Part shown: piece after piece, positions 32,869 to 41,504 of the stretch
Layout: every line of letters begins with the position of its first letter
How positions within the stretch are numbered: the first letter of the stretch is position 1
Source: a virus
DNA length: 44,297 nt
Strand: one strand, 5' to 3'
IMG/VR virus record: IMGVR_UViG_3300032116_000408
Coordinates: 1-44,297 of that record
Position numbers and translations under genes: made by a program
Notes under the pieces: model-generated
Database searches by the model: none
Seen by the model: only the letters and a program-made list of their open reading frames with translations
What the model was told of the DNA's origin: nothing

Positions 32869-33203
32869 AATATAAAAGTACACGATCTTTATCAATTCAT
32901 ATAAAATCTTCACATAAAATATCAACTGAAGAATATTATATAAAATATATTAATATAAATAAAAGTGAATGTAGTTATTGTAAATCTAAAACAAGATTTG
33001 TGTCTCTAGGAGATGGGTATTCAAAATACTGTGGTATTAAATGTTCAAAAGTACATTATTATAGTGATGTAAATAATAGGATTTTTGTATCGGAGAAAAC
33101 AAAGATTGCTATGAAAAATCCTATCGTTAAAGAAAAAATGTCTAAGTTTTTTTTGAAAAAAAAAATCAAAGGAAACTTTAGAAAAAATGAGCATATCCAG
33201 TAA
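32835..33203 (+). CDS. Homing endonuclease, N-terminal fragment (frameshifted)
   Basis: A 122-residue N-terminal part of a free-standing homing endonuclease: a C2H2-like finger (CGICGLKYKSTRSLSIHIKS ending in SSH), a ribbon with CSYC and CGIKC, then a NUMOD3-like basic repeat (EKTKIAMKNPIVKEKMSKFF). This order is usual in phage homing nucleases inserted between virion genes. The frame leaves the protein at an 8-T run, G, 10-A run (33147-33165) and stops at 33203. Removing one base there fuses it with the downstream nuclease part. Confidence 0.75.
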   Translation: MDKHQCGICGLKYKSTRSLSIHIKSSHKISTEEYYIKYININKSECSYCKSKTRFVSLGDGYSKYCGIKCSKVHYYSDVNNRIFVSEKTKIAMKNPIVKEKMSKFFLKKKIKGNFRKNEHIQ

Positions 33204-33729
33204 AAAAAGATTTGAAGATGAAAATTTTAAAAAAAAGATATATACCAAAGAAAGAAATGAAAAAATATCAATAGCAAAAAAGAAATATTGGGATACACAT
33301 CCGGAAGAGAAAAAACGTGTGGGTCAAATATGGAAAACGTTGAAAGAAGAAGACGAATCCAGGTGGAGGGAAAATTTATTAAGAGCATCTAGGTTAGGAT
33401 TTAAAAAAATTTTTTCTCCATCAGGAAACACATCGTTGGAGGAAAAATTATATAAACAACTAGAGTTAGAAAATATAAAATATATACCACAATATGTTAT
33501 AGATTATAAAGTATTTGACGCGTATTTACCTGATTATAATCTAGTAATTGAGGTAGATGGTATGTTTTGGCATCCAAAATCGTTGGACGAGTGTAAATAT
33601 AAATTTCAAAAAACATCATATTTTAATGATTTAGAAAAAGAAAATTTATTAAAACAAAAAGATATAAAATTAATACGAATACGAGAAAATGAATTTCCAG
33701 AATCAATCATTAACGTTATAAATAAATAA
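33187..33729 (+). CDS. Homing endonuclease, C-terminal nuclease fragment (Vsr/DUF559-like)
   Basis: A 180-residue frame, open from 33157 without an ATG, containing further NUMOD3-like repeats (KERNEKISIAKKKYWDTHPE). Its Vsr-like nuclease domain reads YVIDYKVFDAYLPDYNLVIE, then EVDGMFWH, then ENLLKQKDIKLIRIRENEF. The acidic residues of FDAYLP and VIEVDG are kept. As annotated it lacks the DNA-binding N-part encoded in the previous frame. It ends 22 nt before the gp14-like gene, so the whole element fills the gp13-gp14 gap without breaking the gp14-like gene. Confidence 0.75.
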   Translation: MSISSKKRFEDENFKKKIYTKERNEKISIAKKKYWDTHPEEKKRVGQIWKTLKEEDESRWRENLLRASRLGFKKIFSPSGNTSLEEKLYKQLELENIKYIPQYVIDYKVFDAYLPDYNLVIEVDGMFWHPKSLDECKYKFQKTSYFNDLEKENLLKQKDIKLIRIRENEFPESIINVINK

Positions 33730-33745
33730 TATTTATATATTTATA
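33729..33745 (+). promoter_or_regulatory. Two overlapping ATATTTATA elements before the gp14-like gene
   Basis: Copies at 33729-33737 and 33737-33745 share one base. The second ends 6 nt before ATG 33752 and the first begins on the endonuclease stop codon. The gp14-like gene can thus be expressed independently of the inserted endonuclease. Confidence 0.5.
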
Positions 33746-33751
33746 TATTAT

Positions 33752-34321
33752 ATGGCAGCCCCAGTAACACCACAATATCCAAAACAAAATCCAACCTTTC
33801 CCCAATATTGGACAAATGGTAGAAAAGATATTGGTATATATAATCCCAATTATTCGCCAGGAAGATATTTTTCTCCCAGAGACATTAATATGTTGAGTTC
33901 GGTTAATGCCGAATTGTTGGGTGATATTATTGAAAACGTAGTACAAGTGTTTAAGATCGCTACATATGAAACTGTTATCAACATATACGGCGAAAGTAGT
34001 AGTGAAAAAGGTAAAGTATTTTATCCGGGCATTAATATGACTGCTTTAATTCAACGTGAAGATTTAAATGCAGAAAATCAACAATTTGGTCCTGACAGAA
34101 AACAGGATATTGTTTATAGATTTAGAGAACGTGATTGTATAGTTACTAACTTTTTCCCTGAAATCGGTGATTTAGTTCTTTACAATGAACGTTATTATGA
34201 AATAGATAACGTTGTACAAGAACAATTTTTAGGTGGACATCCAGATAAATCATGGAGTTTGATAGTAAATACACACTATACTAGAATAAGCAAATTGAAT
34301 TTGGTAGAAAGACAAACTTAA
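33752..34321 (+). CDS. Neck protein, gp14-like
   Basis: A 189-residue protein joining head and tail. NAELLGDIIENVVQVFKIAT, NIYGESSSEKGKVFYPGI, LIQREDLNAENQQFGPDRKQ, and the end GDLVLYNERYYEIDNV plus GGHPDKSWSLIVNTHYTRIS follow the pattern of gp14-family neck proteins (membrane-free beta domains, conserved GDxVxYNExYYEIDNV). Shorter than T4 gp14 (256). It ends 3 nt before the next gene. Confidence 0.8.
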   Translation: MAAPVTPQYPKQNPTFPQYWTNGRKDIGIYNPNYSPGRYFSPRDINMLSSVNAELLGDIIENVVQVFKIATYETVINIYGESSSEKGKVFYPGINMTALIQREDLNAENQQFGPDRKQDIVYRFRERDCIVTNFFPEIGDLVLYNERYYEIDNVVQEQFLGGHPDKSWSLIVNTHYTRISKLNLVERQT

Positions 34322-34324
34322 TTT

Positions 34325-35794
34325 ATGCCTTGGGGACCAAATAACATTAATGACAGTAATAATTCACCAAATCCCATTGAAAATAATAAAAATCAATCGG
34401 ATGTAAAAAAGAATTATAATCGTGCATATGCAGTACGACGTGATACCGATAAAGAAAAAAATGTTACAATTACGTTATTGGATATAGATACGGCTATTAT
34501 TACAACATTAGAAAGTCAATTAAAATTGCAGGTAAACGATAATGGTGAAACAATAAAAGTACCTGTAATATATGGTAATCCGGAAAGATGGGTTGCTATG
34601 AAAAAAGATGGTGGTATACGAGATAATCAAGGTAAAATTTTGTTACCAGCGATGATGATTCGTAGAAAGAGTGTTGAAAATAATAAAGAGTTAGCCACGT
34701 TTAATCGTTATTTGACGTATCAAACAATAATGAATTATTCGGAAAAAAATAAATACGACAGATTTGATCTGATGAATAAGGATCTGTTTCCGAGTAAGCC
34801 AACTAAACAAATACTTAACGTTTCTTTACCTGTACATATAAATGTTACATATGAATGTATTATATGGACGGATTATGTTGATCAAAACAATAAATTACTG
34901 GAACAAATAAATTATGCAGCAAAAGATTATTGGGGTGATCGTGAAAGATATAAGTTCAGAGCTAGAATAGATAATTATACTATAGATCAAGAAGTTAATG
35001 ACGGCGAAGATCGTAATATTAAAACTACGTTTGATTTAAATGTAAATGCTTACCTTTTAAACGAAAATTTTACAACAAGTATGAGTGGTATCAAAAATAC
35101 CACATCAAAGATTTTTACAGTAAGAAAAATAAGATTACAAGAAAATGCTGTTTCTTCTGCATCCGAAATGGATGATATTGTACATAACACGGATACTACA
35201 AATGTAAAAGATAAACCGTTTGACTATGTTGATATAACAGGTCAAGGTACAATGGAATTGCAACAAAATGATATTAAAAATAATACGGGGTATAACAAAA
35301 TTGAACCCGGAAAAATTATTAAAACATTTTTTCACCCAGCTCCAAAGTCTTCAACAGATTATGGTGAAAATGGTTGGTTAGCTTATGATTCACAATACAT
35401 TTATGTTTATCAATATCCATTGGGATGGTTAAAAAGAGAAATATCAACATTTGATTATGATTATAGCAGTCAAACTTATATAAGCGGATATGACTGTAAT
35501 GGCAATCCTATTTATACCACGACAAATAGAAGACCCATAAATACCGCGTTTAGAATATTTCAAAGATTTCCAGATAAATTTTATCATCAAGTACCTTATC
35601 AATCAAGTGATTATGGTCAAGATGGATGGATAAGTTATGACGGTAGTTATTTTTATATTTATAGTCAAGGACAATGGCGACGTGTACCAATAAATGTATT
35701 TTCTCCTGTTACGGCTGATAATACATATTTGAGACCAGACGGCATTTCTTTTTATATAAGACCAGATGGAGTATCTATTTATTTAAGACCATAA
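34325..35794 (+). CDS. Tail completion / sheath stabiliser, gp15-like, with extra C-terminal repeats
   Basis: Residues 1 to about 260 resemble the gp15-type terminator at the head-proximal tail end: VPVIYGNPERWVAMKKDGGI, then DNQGKILLPAMMIRRKSVEN and VSLPVHINVTYECIIWTDYV. T4 gp15 is about 272 residues; this protein has 489. The added C-terminal 150 residues hold two copies of a repeat of about 40 residues (S-x-DYGxxGWxxYDxxYxYxY, near 338-378 and 420-460) and a terminal triplet of [YF]-x-RPDG-x-S units. These repeats may decorate or bind outward-facing partners. It begins 3 nt after the gp14-like stop. Confidence 0.75.
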   Translation: MPWGPNNINDSNNSPNPIENNKNQSDVKKNYNRAYAVRRDTDKEKNVTITLLDIDTAIITTLESQLKLQVNDNGETIKVPVIYGNPERWVAMKKDGGIRDNQGKILLPAMMIRRKSVENNKELATFNRYLTYQTIMNYSEKNKYDRFDLMNKDLFPSKPTKQILNVSLPVHINVTYECIIWTDYVDQNNKLLEQINYAAKDYWGDRERYKFRARIDNYTIDQEVNDGEDRNIKTTFDLNVNAYLLNENFTTSMSGIKNTTSKIFTVRKIRLQENAVSSASEMDDIVHNTDTTNVKDKPFDYVDITGQGTMELQQNDIKNNTGYNKIEPGKIIKTFFHPAPKSSTDYGENGWLAYDSQYIYVYQYPLGWLKREISTFDYDYSSQTYISGYDCNGNPIYTTTNRRPINTAFRIFQRFPDKFYHQVPYQSSDYGQDGWISYDGSYFYIYSQGQWRRVPINVFSPVTADNTYLRPDGISFYIRPDGVSIYLRP

Positions 35795-35798
35795 TTAT

Positions 35799-38081
35799 AT
35801 GCCAAATTTAACAGTATCAAACGTAATTGACACATTTATGCAATCTGCTACTCAAGCAGATGCTCGTACAGCTTTAGGTATATCCAGTATAGTAGGTAGT
35901 TCCGGTTCTGCTGGATCAAGCGGCAATTCAGGTACAAATGGAAGTAGTGGAAGTTCAGGCACAACGGGTACAAGTGGTAGTTCTGGATCAAGTGGTACAT
36001 CAGGTAATAGTGGTACACACGGTACAAGTGGTGAAAATGGAAGTAGTGGTACAAGTGGTACCAGCGGCGTCAGTGGTATTTCAGGCGGTGCAATTTTATA
36101 TTTTAATACGTCTGTACCACAATCTCCATACAAAGAAATTTCTATAACGCCTACCGGTAACATTGAAATAACTTCTAGTATCTTTATTGCTAGTGGTAGT
36201 ACGTCAATATTAGAATCATATCAAACTCCTGTTGGATATCCAAATGTAACCAGTATTCCGGCCGGTATTTGGTCAATGTTTTTACACACGTCAAAACTAA
36301 ACGCTTCGTCATCATTTGAAATATCAACAGACGTTTATGCTAGATCAGGTAGTTCAGAGGTTTATTTGTTTTCTACAGATCCAGTAGATGTTACGTCGGT
36401 TTTGGTGCCTAGTATGGTTATAACCGATGTATATGAGTCGGGATATAGTCTGTCCACACAAGATAGAATTGTAGTAAAGATTATAGCTAAAAATAAAAAT
36501 GTCTTTACAGACAAAATAACTTTTTATACCGAAGGACAGTTACATTATTCATATTCACAAACTACACTCGGTTCCGTTAGTGGTACAAGTGGTAGTAGCG
36601 GTACAAGCGGCATTAATGGTAGCAGTGGTACAGGTGGTAGTAGTGGTAGTAGCGGTACAACCGGTAGTAGTGGATCATCTGGTAGTAGTGGTAGTAGCGG
36701 TACAAGTGGTACAACAGGTACAAGTGGTAGCAGCGGTACAAGTGGCAGCAGTGGTACGTCAGGTACAAGTGGCACAACCGGCAGTAGTGGTAGTAGCGGT
36801 ACAACCGGCAGTAGTGGTACAAGTGGAATTAGTGGCAGTAGTGGCAGTAGTGGCAGTAGTGGCAGTAGTGGCAGTAGTGGTACCAGTGGTGTAGGAGGTA
36901 GCAGTGGTACAAGCGGCATTAGTGGTAGCAGTGGCACAAGTGGCACAGTTGGAAGTAGTGGTAGTAGCGGTACAAGTGGAAGTAGTGGCAGCAGTGGTAG
37001 CAGTGGTGTAGGAGGTAGCAGCGGTAGTAGTGGTTTAAATGGAAGTAGTGGTACAAGCGGTACTACCGGTAGCAGTGGTACAAGCGGTAGTAGCGGTAGC
37101 AGTGGCATTGGTAGTAGTGGCAGTGCTGGTTCAGCTGGTACAGGTGGTAGTAGTGGTACCAGTTTTGGTACGAGTGGTAGTAGCGGCAGTAGTGGTACAG
37201 GAATAAGCGGATCTGCCGGATCCGCTGGTACGGGTGGTAGTAGTGGTACCAGTTTTGGTACGAGTGGTAGTAGTGGAACTGACGGCACAAGCGGTAGTAG
37301 TGGAACTACCGGTACAAGTGGAAGTAGTGGAACTACCGGTACAAGCGGTAGTAGCGGTACAAGTGGAATTGGTGGTAGTAGTGGTACAAGTGGTAGCAGT
37401 GGAACTACCGGTACAAGTGGTAGCAGTGGAACCACCGGTACAAGTGGTAGCAGCGGTAGTAGTGGTACAAGCGGAATTAGTGGCAGTAGTGGTACAAGCG
37501 GAATTAGTGGCAGTAGTGGCAGTAGTGGCAGTAGTGGTACCAGTGGTGTAGGAGGTAGCAGTGGTACAAGCGGCATTAGTGGTAGCAGTGGCACAAGTGG
37601 CACGGTTGGTAGTAGTGGCACAAGCGGAGTCGGCGTTCCATCAGGCGGCACTACCAATCAAGTATTAGCAAAAGCAAGCAATGCCGATTACGATACTACA
37701 TGGGTAAATCAAACCGGTGGCGGCGGCGGTAGCAGTGGTAGTAGTGGTAGTAGTGGTAGTAGTGTAAGTGTATCAGGTACTTTAAATAGAGTAATTAAAT
37801 TTACAAGTTCAAGTACTATTGGGGATACGACAGCTCCATTAAGCGAATTTTCTGGAAGCATAGGTATAGGTGTTATTACGTCGTCAAATATATCTAATAA
37901 ATTACACGTTTCTTCTTCAAGTAATCCGGTAAGACTGGAAGGATTGGTTTCTTCTTCAAATGATACTAGATTTATGTCTGTAAACGCAACCGGCGTTATA
38001 AGATTTAGAAATATTACTATAGGTACCGCTTCACCTACAGGCGGGTATGACGGCGATATATACTTACAATATACCCCATAA
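35799..38081 (+). CDS. Tail fibre-like protein with long Ser/Thr Gly-X-Y repeats
   Basis: A 760-residue protein. The N-terminus (LTVSNVIDTFMQSATQADAR) is probably the attachment part. Residues about 32-98 and 259-610 are uninterrupted Gly-X-Y triplets, nearly all GSS, GTS, GTT, GIS or GVG, with almost no proline. Between them is a beta-sandwich-like domain (about 99-258). The C-terminus has the common fibre motif GGTTNQVLAKASNADYDTTW, a GSS linker and a final beta domain ending GDIYLQYTP. A collagen-like trimeric rod is likely. Dense Ser/Thr makes it an obvious candidate acceptor for the phage glycosyltransferases (inference). It starts 4 nt after the gp15-like stop. Confidence 0.85.
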   Translation: MPNLTVSNVIDTFMQSATQADARTALGISSIVGSSGSAGSSGNSGTNGSSGSSGTTGTSGSSGSSGTSGNSGTHGTSGENGSSGTSGTSGVSGISGGAILYFNTSVPQSPYKEISITPTGNIEITSSIFIASGSTSILESYQTPVGYPNVTSIPAGIWSMFLHTSKLNASSSFEISTDVYARSGSSEVYLFSTDPVDVTSVLVPSMVITDVYESGYSLSTQDRIVVKIIAKNKNVFTDKITFYTEGQLHYSYSQTTLGSVSGTSGSSGTSGINGSSGTGGSSGSSGTTGSSGSSGSSGSSGTSGTTGTSGSSGTSGSSGTSGTSGTTGSSGSSGTTGSSGTSGISGSSGSSGSSGSSGSSGTSGVGGSSGTSGISGSSGTSGTVGSSGSSGTSGSSGSSGSSGVGGSSGSSGLNGSSGTSGTTGSSGTSGSSGSSGIGSSGSAGSAGTGGSSGTSFGTSGSSGSSGTGISGSAGSAGTGGSSGTSFGTSGSSGTDGTSGSSGTTGTSGSSGTTGTSGSSGTSGIGGSSGTSGSSGTTGTSGSSGTTGTSGSSGSSGTSGISGSSGTSGISGSSGSSGSSGTSGVGGSSGTSGISGSSGTSGTVGSSGTSGVGVPSGGTTNQVLAKASNADYDTTWVNQTGGGGGSSGSSGSSGSSVSVSGTLNRVIKFTSSSTIGDTTAPLSEFSGSIGIGVITSSNISNKLHVSSSSNPVRLEGLVSSSNDTRFMSVNATGVIRFRNITIGTASPTGGYDGDIYLQYTP
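36848..36946 (+). repeat. 99-nt direct repeat, copy 1, in fibre gene
   Basis: Identical by eye to 37505-37603 (offset 657 nt); the next base differs (A at 36947, G at 37604). Encodes the segment containing GTSGVGGSSGTSGISG. Identity without synonymous change implies recent duplication or gene conversion. Confidence 0.85.
37143..37183 (+). repeat. 41-nt direct repeat, copy 1 (GSSGTSFGTSG block)
   Basis: Identical to 37233-37273, 90 nt downstream. A 21-nt core is also present at about 44061 in the last gene of the window, so the block is shared between two fibre genes. Confidence 0.8.
37233..37273 (+). repeat. 41-nt direct repeat, copy 2
   Basis: Second copy of the block at 37143. The Phe it encodes (SGTSFGTSG) breaks the Gly-X-Y triplet register, a possible hinge. 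Confidence 0.8.
37505..37603 (+). repeat. 99-nt direct repeat, copy 2, in fibre gene
   Basis: Partner of the copy at 36848. Upstream it carries three CAGTAGTGG units where the first copy has five, so the boundary shows slippage. Confidence 0.85.
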
Positions 38082-38116
38082 AAATAAAATAAAAATAAAA
38101 AACATATAAAATAAAG

Positions 38117-38125
38117 ATACTTATA
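38117..38125 (+). promoter_or_regulatory. ATACTTATA element before the 38140 gene
   Basis: Same C-variant and same 14-nt distance to the start codon as the portal gene, at the end of a 58-nt A-rich gap that otherwise shows nothing. Confidence 0.4.
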
Positions 38126-38139
38126 TTATATAATATTTT

Positions 38140-40986
38140 ATGCCTACAATTGCAAGTAATACATTAAGTTTACAAACAGATATTCCTACATGGGAGTGGA
38201 CACGGTTTGCGCCTGCCGTAAGTTCAGCGATCAGTTCAACTTGTGCAGCCGACAACGGTGATTTTAATCAAGCTGAATATGGTAGATACATTTACTATTT
38301 AATCAGTGCCACACAATTTTTTAGGTATGATACATGGACAGATATGTATCAACAATTGTCGTCACCTCCGATTGCACCTGCAACATTTAGTTCAATGAAA
38401 TTTTCAGGTGGGTTGGGCCCCGAAGGCATTACAATTGCAGCTACATCAAATTCTATAACAGTTGCTGCTGTAACAATGCAAAGTATGGTCGGTTATGATA
38501 TTGTTATCGTATCTGGCACGGGTGCTGGTCAACGCCGTACAATTACCGCCGTGGCGGATCCGATTGCTATTGATACCGGAGTTGTAACTGCTGTTAGCAA
38601 CACCATCGGTTCGCTAAACATTACCGATAGTACTAAATCTTGGAGTGGAAATATTCATGCTAATTATTCATTGCGTATAACAGGTAACACGGGTGTTAGC
38701 CAAATTCGTCGTATATTGTCAAATACAGCGACCGTTATAACGATGGGCGATACGACTCAGGCGAATAAATATTGGAATAATCCTGCTGTTTTTTCTCCGG
38801 CTATCGTTGCAACGGCAGGTTCTCAAGCGGTGTATGCAATTGAATCTCAAACATTAACCGTTGACAGTGCTTGGTCCGTTACACCGGACAGTACATCTGT
38901 TTATCGTATACAGTCTGGTATGGTAGGTTTAGTTAGTAGTGCAGCTGCTACACCATTTCATACCGTTCAAGCGTATGATATACTTACTGATATTTGGTAC
39001 GTATTACCAGCATATACAAACATGTTTGCAGCGGTTGGTACAGATTGTACGATTGAAAGAACAACGGAAAATTCGTCTATTTGGTATAGAGGTAAAGCTA
39101 GTTCCGGCACAACAACTACTCTTGTAGATAATACTCTAGGTGTTAGTATGGCTGCGTGGTCAACAAATCAATGGTTAAATTATTGGGTCTATATTTATTC
39201 TGGAACAGGCGAAGGACAGATTCGTCAAATTGTAAGTAATACATCAAATACATTAACGTGGTCAAGTGCAGGTACCGCGCCCGATAGTACGAGTAGATAT
39301 TTTATCATAGGATTTGACGCTGGCATAGCTACGTCAGGTGCATCAACTTCTATCACGGACAGTACGAAATCTTGGTCCGTTAATCGTTGGACAAATTATG
39401 TAGTACGTATTATGTCCGGTACAGGCGCTGGACAAGTTCGTCCTATTGCTAGCAATACATCCACAGCAATTACAATAATTGGTTCGTGGGATACAAATCC
39501 TGACAATACATCCGTATATACAATACAAGGAGATCCCGGTAAAGTATATATACAATTAGGCGGTATAGCCGGCATGTTGATTCATAATTTAGATTCAATG
39601 GTTGAAAGTTGGGGTCGTCAACAAGATTTTGGAATAGCAAGAAATGCTTCTGCTACGGTTGCTGGTAATTTACCAATTGCTATATCAACGTTAGCTAATG
39701 CTACAACTACAGCTACCGTGACAACTGCACATCCTCATCAATTTAGAATTGGTGATCTTGTAACTGTTAGAGGTGCAACCGACTCTAACTTCAACGTAAC
39801 AAATGTTGTGATTGCTACTGTACCTACCGCAACTTCATTCACATACACGATGGCCGGTACACCAGCGGTTACTACAATCGTTGGTTCACAAAGCACAACA
39901 ACGTTAACTGACGCAACAAAGAATTGGACCACAAATCAATGGGCTGGATTTACAGTTTATTTAAATACAGCCGCTGTTACCGCTGCTTCTGGTCTATCGA
40001 CTGGTCAAGGTGTACGTATAGCAAGTAATACAGCAACAACATTAACATTTGTTGGTGTTGGTAATGCTCCTATAAACGGAGTATCTCGTTATAGTATTTG
40101 TGCGTCTTCTGCAATTGGTGCGGCAGATAGTGGTGTCGCGACAGGAACGCAAAGCACAACAACATTACAAGATACGACAAAAGTGGGTTCATTTACTGTA
40201 AATAATACTCTAAATAGTACAACAATCACGGTTACGGCTGTTGCATCTGGTCAATTGTTTGTCGGTCACGCTGTATCGGGTACAGGTATTCCTACTGGCA
40301 CAGTAATTATTTCATTTGGAACGGGTACCGGTGGTGCTGGAACATACACTATTAGTCAAGCGTGTACAAGTACAAATACAGGTATAACTATGACTTCTGG
40401 ATGGGTAGTAAACGGATATGCGGGTAAACGTGTTCGTATTCTTACTTCCGTAGGTGCTGGTCCACAAGAACTTGCAATCACTAGCAATACTAATAATACA
40501 TTAACATTTTCTACTGCCACCGCGCCCACAAATGGTGTTAGTGGATATGTAATATTAGAATCTACTGTAAAAAGCACTGGTACAAGTATGAATTGGGCTT
40601 TCGGTACGAGTGATTCAAATATACGCGGTAGATATGCGTATATTGTTCGTGGAGGTGGTGTTATTGGATTTGATCGATGGGATTTAACCACCGATAGATT
40701 TAATTTAATGTTTACGTCACCCGCAACAGAAACATTAACGACCGGAACTATGACAGCATACGATGGTATGGATCGTATATTCTTCCATAAGGACGCTACA
40801 CAACGTGTATATTCATTGGATGTTGTAACAGGAAAAATTAATGGTGGTGGTATGTTCCCATACGTCGCGCCGACCGCTGTACTGGGAAATCGTATGGAGA
40901 TATTTACTACCAAAGATGGATTAAAGTATATGTGGTTAAATCGTTCTTCATTTCAAGAATGTTTTAGATGTTTAATATTTTGGTAA
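38140..40986 (+). CDS. Large modular tail or baseplate-associated structural protein
   Basis: A 948-residue beta-rich protein built largely from copies of a roughly 60-residue module: D-x-TKxW, then N-x-[WY]-x-x-Y-x-V-x-I, then SGTGxGQxRxIxSNTxxTxT, then PDxTSxYxI (clearest near residues 155-240, 345-400, 405-460, 590-650 and 735-790). Other module types are inserted: TAHPHQFRIGDLVTVRGA (about 535-590), and a GTGIPTGTVI type with GTYTIS (about 685-735), both familiar from phage tail proteins. The end (RIFFHKDATQRVYSLDV, GNRMEIFTTKDGLKYMWLNR) is another recurring fibre-like region. Probably an exposed tail or fibre component; no enzyme motif is visible. Confidence 0.75.
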   Translation: MPTIASNTLSLQTDIPTWEWTRFAPAVSSAISSTCAADNGDFNQAEYGRYIYYLISATQFFRYDTWTDMYQQLSSPPIAPATFSSMKFSGGLGPEGITIAATSNSITVAAVTMQSMVGYDIVIVSGTGAGQRRTITAVADPIAIDTGVVTAVSNTIGSLNITDSTKSWSGNIHANYSLRITGNTGVSQIRRILSNTATVITMGDTTQANKYWNNPAVFSPAIVATAGSQAVYAIESQTLTVDSAWSVTPDSTSVYRIQSGMVGLVSSAAATPFHTVQAYDILTDIWYVLPAYTNMFAAVGTDCTIERTTENSSIWYRGKASSGTTTTLVDNTLGVSMAAWSTNQWLNYWVYIYSGTGEGQIRQIVSNTSNTLTWSSAGTAPDSTSRYFIIGFDAGIATSGASTSITDSTKSWSVNRWTNYVVRIMSGTGAGQVRPIASNTSTAITIIGSWDTNPDNTSVYTIQGDPGKVYIQLGGIAGMLIHNLDSMVESWGRQQDFGIARNASATVAGNLPIAISTLANATTTATVTTAHPHQFRIGDLVTVRGATDSNFNVTNVVIATVPTATSFTYTMAGTPAVTTIVGSQSTTTLTDATKNWTTNQWAGFTVYLNTAAVTAASGLSTGQGVRIASNTATTLTFVGVGNAPINGVSRYSICASSAIGAADSGVATGTQSTTTLQDTTKVGSFTVNNTLNSTTITVTAVASGQLFVGHAVSGTGIPTGTVIISFGTGTGGAGTYTISQACTSTNTGITMTSGWVVNGYAGKRVRILTSVGAGPQELAITSNTNNTLTFSTATAPTNGVSGYVILESTVKSTGTSMNWAFGTSDSNIRGRYAYIVRGGGVIGFDRWDLTTDRFNLMFTSPATETLTTGTMTAYDGMDRIFFHKDATQRVYSLDVVTGKINGGGMFPYVAPTAVLGNRMEIFTTKDGLKYMWLNRSSFQECFRCLIFW

Positions 40987-41013
40987 AATAAAATAGAAAT
41001 ATATAGATTAATA

Positions 41014-41022
41014 ATATTTATA
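41014..41022 (+). promoter_or_regulatory. ATATTTATA element before the 41027 gene
   Basis: Exact nonamer ending 4 nt before the ATG. The string from here through TTATATGG is the same as that before the gp14-like gene. Confidence 0.5.
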
Positions 41023-41026
41023 TTAT

Positions 41027-41485
41027 ATGGCAGATAACGTAGGATATACACCGGGTGTAGGAGCAACAGTAGCCGCTGACGATATTGGAGGCATACTTTA
41101 TCAACGCATCAAACCAACGTTTGGTGGCGACGGCGTAGCAATCGATGTTAGTGTTGATAATCCGTATCCTGTTGTTTCCAATCGTAACGATTCACTTTTA
41201 GCGTTGATGCAACGGTTAGTAAAGGTGAATGAATCAAGTCAAGTTGTTGATTCAGCACAACGTCAACGTATCACAATTGATTCTATAACCGCTGGCGTCG
41301 CGCTTCCAACAGTTACCACAGTTACCACAGTTACCACAGTTACCACAGTTACCACAGTCACTACAGTCACTACAGTATCATCGATTACAAATATAGCAGG
41401 TATTGGTACTGATCAAGCACAATTATTAACAAGAGGATCTAACACATCTGCTTGGTATGATATAGTAAGAAGTAGAATAACATAA
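41027..41485 (+). CDS. Small virion-like protein with Thr-Val-Thr repeat
   Basis: A 152-residue protein. The N-terminal half (DIGGILYQRIKPTFGGDGVA, DNPYPV) is a common opening of small phage tail-associated proteins. The middle is seven TVT triplets in a row encoded by a 9-nt tandem repeat, then SSITNIAGIGT and the end RGSNTSAWYDIVRSRI. A trimeric beta-prism or coiled fibre segment is likely from the repeat. It lies between two modular structural genes, 19 nt before the next start. Confidence 0.7.
   Translation: MADNVGYTPGVGATVAADDIGGILYQRIKPTFGGDGVAIDVSVDNPYPVVSNRNDSLLALMQRLVKVNESSQVVDSAQRQRITIDSITAGVALPTVTTVTTVTTVTTVTTVTTVTTVSSITNIAGIGTDQAQLLTRGSNTSAWYDIVRSRIT
41309..41371 (+). repeat. 9-nt tandem repeat encoding Thr-Val-Thr
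   Basis: Five exact ACAGTTACC units (41309-41353) followed by two ACAGTCACT units (41354-41371), all in frame. The two unit types suggest repeated expansion. Confidence 0.92.
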
Positions 41486-41504
41486 ATATTAAATTTTTTT
41501 ATAC

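Noticed and set aside
35893-37635. CRISPR-like look of regularly repeated short sequence
   Set aside because: The repeats are in-frame Gly-X-Y codons with irregular lengths and no spacers.
36545-37657. Long minus-strand frame of Pro-Leu-Val repeats (also 43803-44273)
   Set aside because: It is the complement of the GGT-AGT-AGT type repeats of the plus-strand fibre genes. It has no folded segment and no start signal.
40356-40913. Minus-strand frame of 185 codons
   Set aside because: Shadow of the modular tail protein. Its composition is simply complementary to Thr/Gly-rich codons.
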